Shown one piece after another: positions 5,126-8,917 of a stretch of 8,917 bases of DNA (positions within the stretch are counted from its first letter, which is position 1; the number at the start of each line of letters is the position of its first letter). The DNA lies in contig QMOL01000105.1 in assembly GCA_003648225.1 (NCBI GenBank), positions 1-8,917 on the forward strand. The letters run 5' to 3'. The notes beneath the pieces were generated by a model. It did no database searches. It saw nothing but the letters and a program-made list of their open reading frames with translations, and was not told the origin of the DNA. Origin of the DNA: Chlamydiota bacterium (GTDB taxonomy: Bacteria; Auribacterota; UBA3054; B51-G9). The position numbers were made by a program, and so were the translations under genes.

Positions 5126-7972
5126 ATGACCGCAAAAGAAATTAATAAATATCAGGATACTCTTAATTTACCAAATTCGCCTTTCCCTATGAGAGCCGGA
5201 CTGGCTAAACAAGAACCTGAACGGCTTAAAAAATGGCAGAACGAAGGCCTTTACTCACAAATCAGAAATGCAAGAAATGGGGCTGATAAATTTATCCTTC
5301 ATGACGGACCGCCATATGCAAACGGGAAAATCCATAACGGTACCGCTATGAACAAAATTCTTAAAGATTTTGTTGTTAAATTTAAAAATATGAACGGATT
5401 CGATGCCCCTTATATTCCGGGATGGGATTGTCATGGTATGCCTATTGAACACGCTATGTTCAAAGAACTCAATAAGTCAAAACATGAGGTTGACCAAATA
5501 GAATTCAGAAAAGGCGCGCGGAAATATGCTGCTAAATTCGTCAATATCCAACGTGAACAATTTAAACGCCTCGGCGTTCTTGGGGAGTGGGATAATCCAT
5601 ACCTTACTATGAATCCTAATTATGAAGCGGATACCGTTCGAGTCTTTGGTGAACTCTACGAAAAAGGATACATTTATAAAGGAATGAAACCTATACATTG
5701 GTGTACCTCCTGCGAAACCGCTCTCGCTGAAGCTGAAGTGGAATATGCCGATCACACATCTCCGTCTGTTTTTGTAAAATTTCCTGTTTCGCAAAATCAG
5801 AAACTTCCTTTTGAAAACTGTAGCAACCCTTCCATAGTTATTTGGACTACCACACCATGGACGCTTCCAGCCAACCGGGCGGTATGTTTGAAAGGGGATT
5901 TGGATTATTGCGCCGTTGACTTGGATGGAGAAACAATTATTCTTGCAGCTGAACTTGTTGGTAACTTATTTTCAAAACTTGAAAAAAGTATCCCGGAAAT
6001 TTCTAATACTGTTAAAGGAATCAATCTTGAAGGCTTGATGTTAAAACACCCCATCGATGATGATTTAACTGTACCTGTTATTATTGGCGAACACGTTACC
6101 ACAGAAGCTGGAACAGGATGCGTTCATACCGCTCCCGGACACGGCCAGGAGGACTACCAGGTTGGCTTAAAATATAAACTCGAAGTTGCATCGCCAGTTA
6201 ATGAAAAAGGCCATTTCACAGATGATGTTCGTGAATATAGCGGAAATTTTGTCTTTAAAGGTAATAAACTTATCATTGAGGACCTTCGCAAAAAAGGCAT
6301 CCTCATCTTTACTGAGAGTATTACTCATTCTTACCCGCACTGCTGGAGATGCCATAAACCGGTGATCTTTCGCGCTACTGAACAGTGGTTTATGAATGTT
6401 GACGCAAATGATATGCGAAAAACTGCTGTTGAAGCTGTTGACAATAAAGTTAATTGGATGCCGGCCGCAAGTAAACAGAGAATCTTAAGTATGCTTAAAT
6501 TGAGACCTGACTGGTGCCTTTCGCGTCAGCGTCTCTGGGGAGTTCCCATTCCTGTTTTTTATTGCCAAAAATGCGGGGCGGAACTTATTAATAAAAATAC
6601 CGTCGATAAATTCGCTGATATGATTGAAACGGAAACCTCCGATGCTTGGTTCGCTCATTCAGCTCATGAACTCCTGCCGGAAGGTACCGTTTGCTCAAAA
6701 TGCGGCGCGAATAATTTTAGAAAAGAAACTGATATTCTCGATGTCTGGTTCGATTCGGGTGTTAGTAACAGAGCAGTTCTTGAACACAGAAAACAACTTC
6801 ATGTTCCGGCTGACTTGTATCTTGAAGGTTCAGATCAGCATCGCGGATGGTTCCAGGTATCTCTTTTGATTTCTACAGGATTACGCGGCGAGCCCCCATA
6901 TAAAAACGTTGTTACTAATGGATGGACTCTTGCCGCTTCGGGAGAAAAAGAATCAAAATCAAAAGGTAATTTTATTGATCCTGAATCCGTTTGTAATAAA
7001 ATGGGCGCGGATATTTTGCGCCTGTGGTTCGGCTCTGTCAATTATATGCAGGATGTTCAGATATCTCAGGAATTGCTTAAACAGGTCGCCGATTCTTACC
7101 GCAGAATTAGAAATACTTTCAAGTTTTTGCTGGGGAATATTTATGATTATAATCCCGATATCAATTCAATCGACTATGATAACCTTCTTCCGCTTGATAA
7201 GTATATGCTCAATTCACTCGAAATTCTTCGAGAAAAAGTTACTGAAGCATATAACGAATTTAAATTCTATCGAGTATTTCATCTGATTCATGATTTTTGT
7301 ACCGTAGAGTTGAGCGCGAGATATTGCGATATCCTTAAAGATAGATTATATGTTGAAAAATCTACGGGAAATAAACGCCGCTCAGCTCAAACTGTTCTGA
7401 GAAAAATTTGCGTTGATATTACTAAACTTATCGCCCCTATACTTTCTTTTACTGCGGAAGAAGTTTGGCAGTACATTCGTGAAAATCATGCTTCGAAAAC
7501 CGACGGCACAAATATTCATTCCGTTCACCTCGCTTTGTGGCCGGAAGAACAGCGGAATTATATTAATGAACAACTCCAAGCTGATTATAATTCATTATGG
7601 GAAGTTCGTGATGAAGTCCTCAGAGAACTTGAAATAAAACGTCGCGACGGGATGATCGGTTCGAGTCTTGAGGCCGCAGTGGTTTTGAATACTCAAGATG
7701 AAAAACTTGCCGGATTACTCGCAAGATACAAAAATGAATTACCGGCGCTCTTTATTGTGTCGCAGGTGAAACTTGCTCCTCAAAAAAATGAAGAACATCG
7801 GGCACCGGGACTGGAACTTAAATCTTTAAATATAATAGTTGAAAAAGCACAGGGGAAAAAATGCGCGAGATGCTGGAATTATTCTGAAACCGTTGGCGAA
7901 AATAACAAATATATTGACTTATGCGCAAGATGCGTGAATACATTAACTTTAATTCTACCGACAAACGATTAA
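5126..7972 (+). CDS. ileS: Isoleucyl-tRNA synthetase, bacterial type
   Basis: This cytoplasmic enzyme charges tRNA-Ile using ATP and edits mischarged valine. Its 948 residues are full length for bacterial class I IleRS. The active-site entry LHDGPPYANGKIHNGTA has the HIGH element as H70-N-G-T73. GWDCHGMPIE follows. The CP1 editing domain carries WTTTPWTLPAN (240-250) and GTGCVHTAPGHGQED with His339 and the editing Asp343. EGSDQHRGWFQ (567-577) is present. The KMSKS loop reads K608-E-S-K-S612, then KGN. A central zinc-ribbon-like pair C480/C483 and C523/C526 is usual for this family, as is the C-terminal zinc module C913/C916...C933/C936 after the anticodon-binding domain. There is no clear Shine-Dalgarno sequence before ATG 5126. 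The gene starts 10 bases after the PilO-GspC gene, so read-through from it is likely. All editing residues look intact; the two signature-motif substitutions are the oddity. Confidence 0.98.
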   Translation: MTAKEINKYQDTLNLPNSPFPMRAGLAKQEPERLKKWQNEGLYSQIRNARNGADKFILHDGPPYANGKIHNGTAMNKILKDFVVKFKNMNGFDAPYIPGWDCHGMPIEHAMFKELNKSKHEVDQIEFRKGARKYAAKFVNIQREQFKRLGVLGEWDNPYLTMNPNYEADTVRVFGELYEKGYIYKGMKPIHWCTSCETALAEAEVEYADHTSPSVFVKFPVSQNQKLPFENCSNPSIVIWTTTPWTLPANRAVCLKGDLDYCAVDLDGETIILAAELVGNLFSKLEKSIPEISNTVKGINLEGLMLKHPIDDDLTVPVIIGEHVTTEAGTGCVHTAPGHGQEDYQVGLKYKLEVASPVNEKGHFTDDVREYSGNFVFKGNKLIIEDLRKKGILIFTESITHSYPHCWRCHKPVIFRATEQWFMNVDANDMRKTAVEAVDNKVNWMPAASKQRILSMLKLRPDWCLSRQRLWGVPIPVFYCQKCGAELINKNTVDKFADMIETETSDAWFAHSAHELLPEGTVCSKCGANNFRKETDILDVWFDSGVSNRAVLEHRKQLHVPADLYLEGSDQHRGWFQVSLLISTGLRGEPPYKNVVTNGWTLAASGEKESKSKGNFIDPESVCNKMGADILRLWFGSVNYMQDVQISQELLKQVADSYRRIRNTFKFLLGNIYDYNPDINSIDYDNLLPLDKYMLNSLEILREKVTEAYNEFKFYRVFHLIHDFCTVELSARYCDILKDRLYVEKSTGNKRRSAQTVLRKICVDITKLIAPILSFTAEEVWQYIRENHASKTDGTNIHSVHLALWPEEQRNYINEQLQADYNSLWEVRDEVLRELEIKRRDGMIGSSLEAAVVLNTQDEKLAGLLARYKNELPALFIVSQVKLAPQKNEEHRAPGLELKSLNIIVEKAQGKKCARCWNYSETVGENNKYIDLCARCVNTLTLILPTND

Positions 7973-7977
7973 CATAT

Positions 7978-7983
7978 AGGAGG
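7978..7983 (+). promoter_or_regulatory. Perfect Shine-Dalgarno AGGAGG before the dksA-like gene
   Basis: AGGAGG lies four bases before ATG 7988, in the 15-base gap after ileS. It is the only full anti-SD match before any gene in this window, so this gene is probably translated independently of ileS and at a higher rate than its neighbours. Confidence 0.85.
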
Positions 7984-7987
7984 AAAA

Positions 7988-8368
7988 ATGCCTAAAAAGA
8001 AAAATGATGTGAATTTGAAAAAATATAAAAAGAAACTAATGGAGAAAAAAATCAGAATTCTTGGTGACGTAAGACAACTCGAAAGTGAGGTCCTTAATAA
8101 TTCCTTGAAAAATGCTTCCGGTGATTTGACAGGCTATTCCACTCACGAAGCCGATTCAGCTACTGATTCAGCTGACAGAGAGCTTATGCTTGGTATTGCT
8201 TCATCAGAACAAAGACTATTAAAAAATATCAATCATGCGTTAAAAAGAATCGAAGATGGCGTATACGGTTATTGCGAATTATGTAACGCGCGTATTTCGG
8301 ATGGGAGACTTGACGCTAAGCCTGAATCGATTATTTGCATAGATTGTAAGAAAAAATATGACTTGTGA
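7988..8368 (+). CDS. TraR/DksA-family zinc-finger protein
   Basis: This is a small (126-residue) member of the family that binds the RNA polymerase secondary channel; E. coli DksA works there with ppGpp. The very basic N-terminus (MPKKKNDVNLKKYKKK) leads into a predicted coiled-coil hairpin (about 10-90). The zinc finger is C96-x2-C99...C117-x2-C120, with the typical GYCELC...RLDAKPE...CIDC layout. The hairpin tip reads DSATDSADRE (56-65). If D60 and D63 correspond to DksA D71 and D74, the DksA alanine A76 is a glutamate here, so the protein may not behave like true DksA. The tip is encoded by a 12-base imperfect tandem repeat. The start is fixed by AGGAGG. The stop overlaps lspA by 4 bases (GTGA), so lspA is probably coupled to it. 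The role is inferred from family only; I do not assign the symbol dksA. Confidence 0.92.
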   Translation: MPKKKNDVNLKKYKKKLMEKKIRILGDVRQLESEVLNNSLKNASGDLTGYSTHEADSATDSADRELMLGIASSEQRLLKNINHALKRIEDGVYGYCELCNARISDGRLDAKPESIICIDCKKKYDL

Positions 8369-8916
8369 GCGCTGATAAAAAATCAAAATCTTGTTTCTTA
8401 ATAACCGGTATGGTTTCCATTTCGGTCGTCGCTGTTGATCAGTTGACTAAATTATGGGTGCGGCATGCTTTGCCGACAGACTATCATAAAATTGAAGTCA
8501 TCACCAATCACCTTGATTTTATTCATAGAAAAAATTCCGGTATCGCATTCAGTATGTTCGCCTCAGCTAAATTCGCTCCATTCATTTTTGCCGCGCTTTC
8601 CCTTATCGCTGTAGTATTTATTTTATGGACGATTTATAAAAACAATAACCTTCCCGTGAAGGTTATTGTTGCTTTAGGCGCTATTGCCGGCGGAGCAACC
8701 GGTAATTTAATTGACAGAATTATTCCGCCGCATAAAGTTATTGATTTTATTGATTGCTTTGTTGGACAATGGCATTGGCCCGCGTTTAACATCGCTGATA
8801 GCGCCATTTGCATAGGCGCTTTTTTGTTGATAATAGCAAGTTTTACCGACCCGAACTCTTTTTCGTCTTCGGTTTCGCCTTCCGGCGGTAATGATAAGAA
8901 GACAAACTCGCTTTAA
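8365..8916 (+). CDS. lspA: Lipoprotein signal peptidase (prolipoprotein signal peptidase II)
   Basis: This inner-membrane aspartyl protease removes the signal peptide from diacylglyceryl-modified prolipoproteins. The 183-residue protein has four predicted membrane helices (about 11-31, 70-91, 98-116, 138-160). Family motifs are all present: VDQLTK (Asp25), RKNSGIAFS (Asn57), GGATGNLIDR with catalytic Asp117, VIDFID, and WPAFNIADSAICIG with catalytic Asp145. The last 22 or so residues are a hydrophilic Ser/Asn/Lys-rich tail. GTG 8365 is chosen because it overlaps the upstream stop as GTGA and gives a normal N-terminus; the next in-frame ATG (8410) would fall inside the first helix. There is no clear Shine-Dalgarno sequence, so translation likely depends on the preceding gene. 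TAA ends one base before the window edge, so any terminator lies outside. Confidence 0.97.
   Translation: MSADKKSKSCFLITGMVSISVVAVDQLTKLWVRHALPTDYHKIEVITNHLDFIHRKNSGIAFSMFASAKFAPFIFAALSLIAVVFILWTIYKNNNLPVKVIVALGAIAGGATGNLIDRIIPPHKVIDFIDCFVGQWHWPAFNIADSAICIGAFLLIIASFTDPNSFSSSVSPSGGNDKKTNSL
8641..8670. repeat. Perfect 13-bp inverted repeat with 4-base loop inside lspA
   Basis: AACAATAACCTTC (8641-8653) and its exact reverse complement (8658-8670) flank the loop CCGT. Transcribed, this is a strong hairpin. It encodes residues 93-102 (NNNLPVKVIV), the cytoplasmic loop and start of the third membrane helix. No U-tract follows on the + strand (GCTTTAGG), and none precedes it that would clearly serve the - strand, so it is not an obvious intrinsic terminator. 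Confidence 0.9.
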
Positions 8917-8917
8917 G

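Noticed and set aside
6909..7286. 125-residue + strand open frame inside ileS
   Set aside because: It overlaps the conserved KMSKS region of ileS in another frame and its translation has no recognisable family pattern. It is a shadow of the real gene.
7914..7944. Possible promoter for dksA-lspA: TTGACT ... TACATT
   Set aside because: The spacing is 19 bases, the -10 matches only 4 of 6, and it lies within the conserved zinc-module codons of ileS. Too weak to call.
8641..8670. lspA hairpin as an intrinsic terminator
   Set aside because: There is no U-tract after the stem and it lies mid-gene before essential catalytic residues, so termination here would abolish LspA.
1..8917. CRISPR arrays, tRNA or rRNA genes, insertion sequences, prophage or defence genes
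   Set aside because: No repeat-spacer pattern, tRNA-like folds, transposase motifs or terminal repeats were noticed on either strand; the space is filled by recognisable genes.

Overview
This is an AT-rich, gene-dense bacterial segment with seven genes, all on the + strand. No gap between genes exceeds 59 bases. The organism is probably a diderm bacterium: the window carries type II secretion / type IV pilus-like inner-membrane machinery plus a lipoprotein signal peptidase. The order ileS - TraR/DksA - lspA, the general lack of Shine-Dalgarno sequences and the WPAFNIADSAICIG style of the LspA motif fit a PVC-type lineage (Lentisphaerota, Kiritimatiellota or Verrucomicrobiota). That placement is inference, not something the sequence proves.

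Region 1 (1-5115) is a secretion/pilus cluster. It starts with the 3' part of a GspE/PilB-type ATPase, cut by the window edge. A GspG-like major pseudopilin follows, then two large composite proteins. The first (1541-3706) is a PilM actin-like domain fused to a PilN-like membrane domain, with a PilN-type 'VDLLP' motif at the junction and a long hydrophilic tail. The second (3706-5115) is a PilO/GspM-like domain continued by a GspC-like homology region and a C-terminal PDZ domain. The roles usually split over PilM/GspL, PilN, PilO/GspM and PilP/GspC therefore appear packed into two proteins. No gspF, secretin or minor pseudopilin genes are in the window.

Region 2 (5126-8916) is a housekeeping run: isoleucyl-tRNA synthetase, a small TraR/DksA zinc-finger protein and lipoprotein signal peptidase LspA. 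It begins 10 bases after the secretion genes, in the same direction and with no visible terminator between. ileS may therefore be read through from the secretion operon. IleS is full length, but both class I signature motifs are variant (HNGT for HIGH, KESKS for KMSKS).

Translational coupling is evident: GTGA 4-base overlaps join gspG/pilMN and dksA/lspA, and a TAATG 1-base overlap joins pilMN and the PilO-GspC gene. Only the dksA-like gene has a full AGGAGG. The most interesting points are the two fusion proteins, the variant IleS motifs and a perfect 13-bp hairpin inside lspA. No CRISPR array, tRNA, rRNA, insertion sequence or phage gene was seen.
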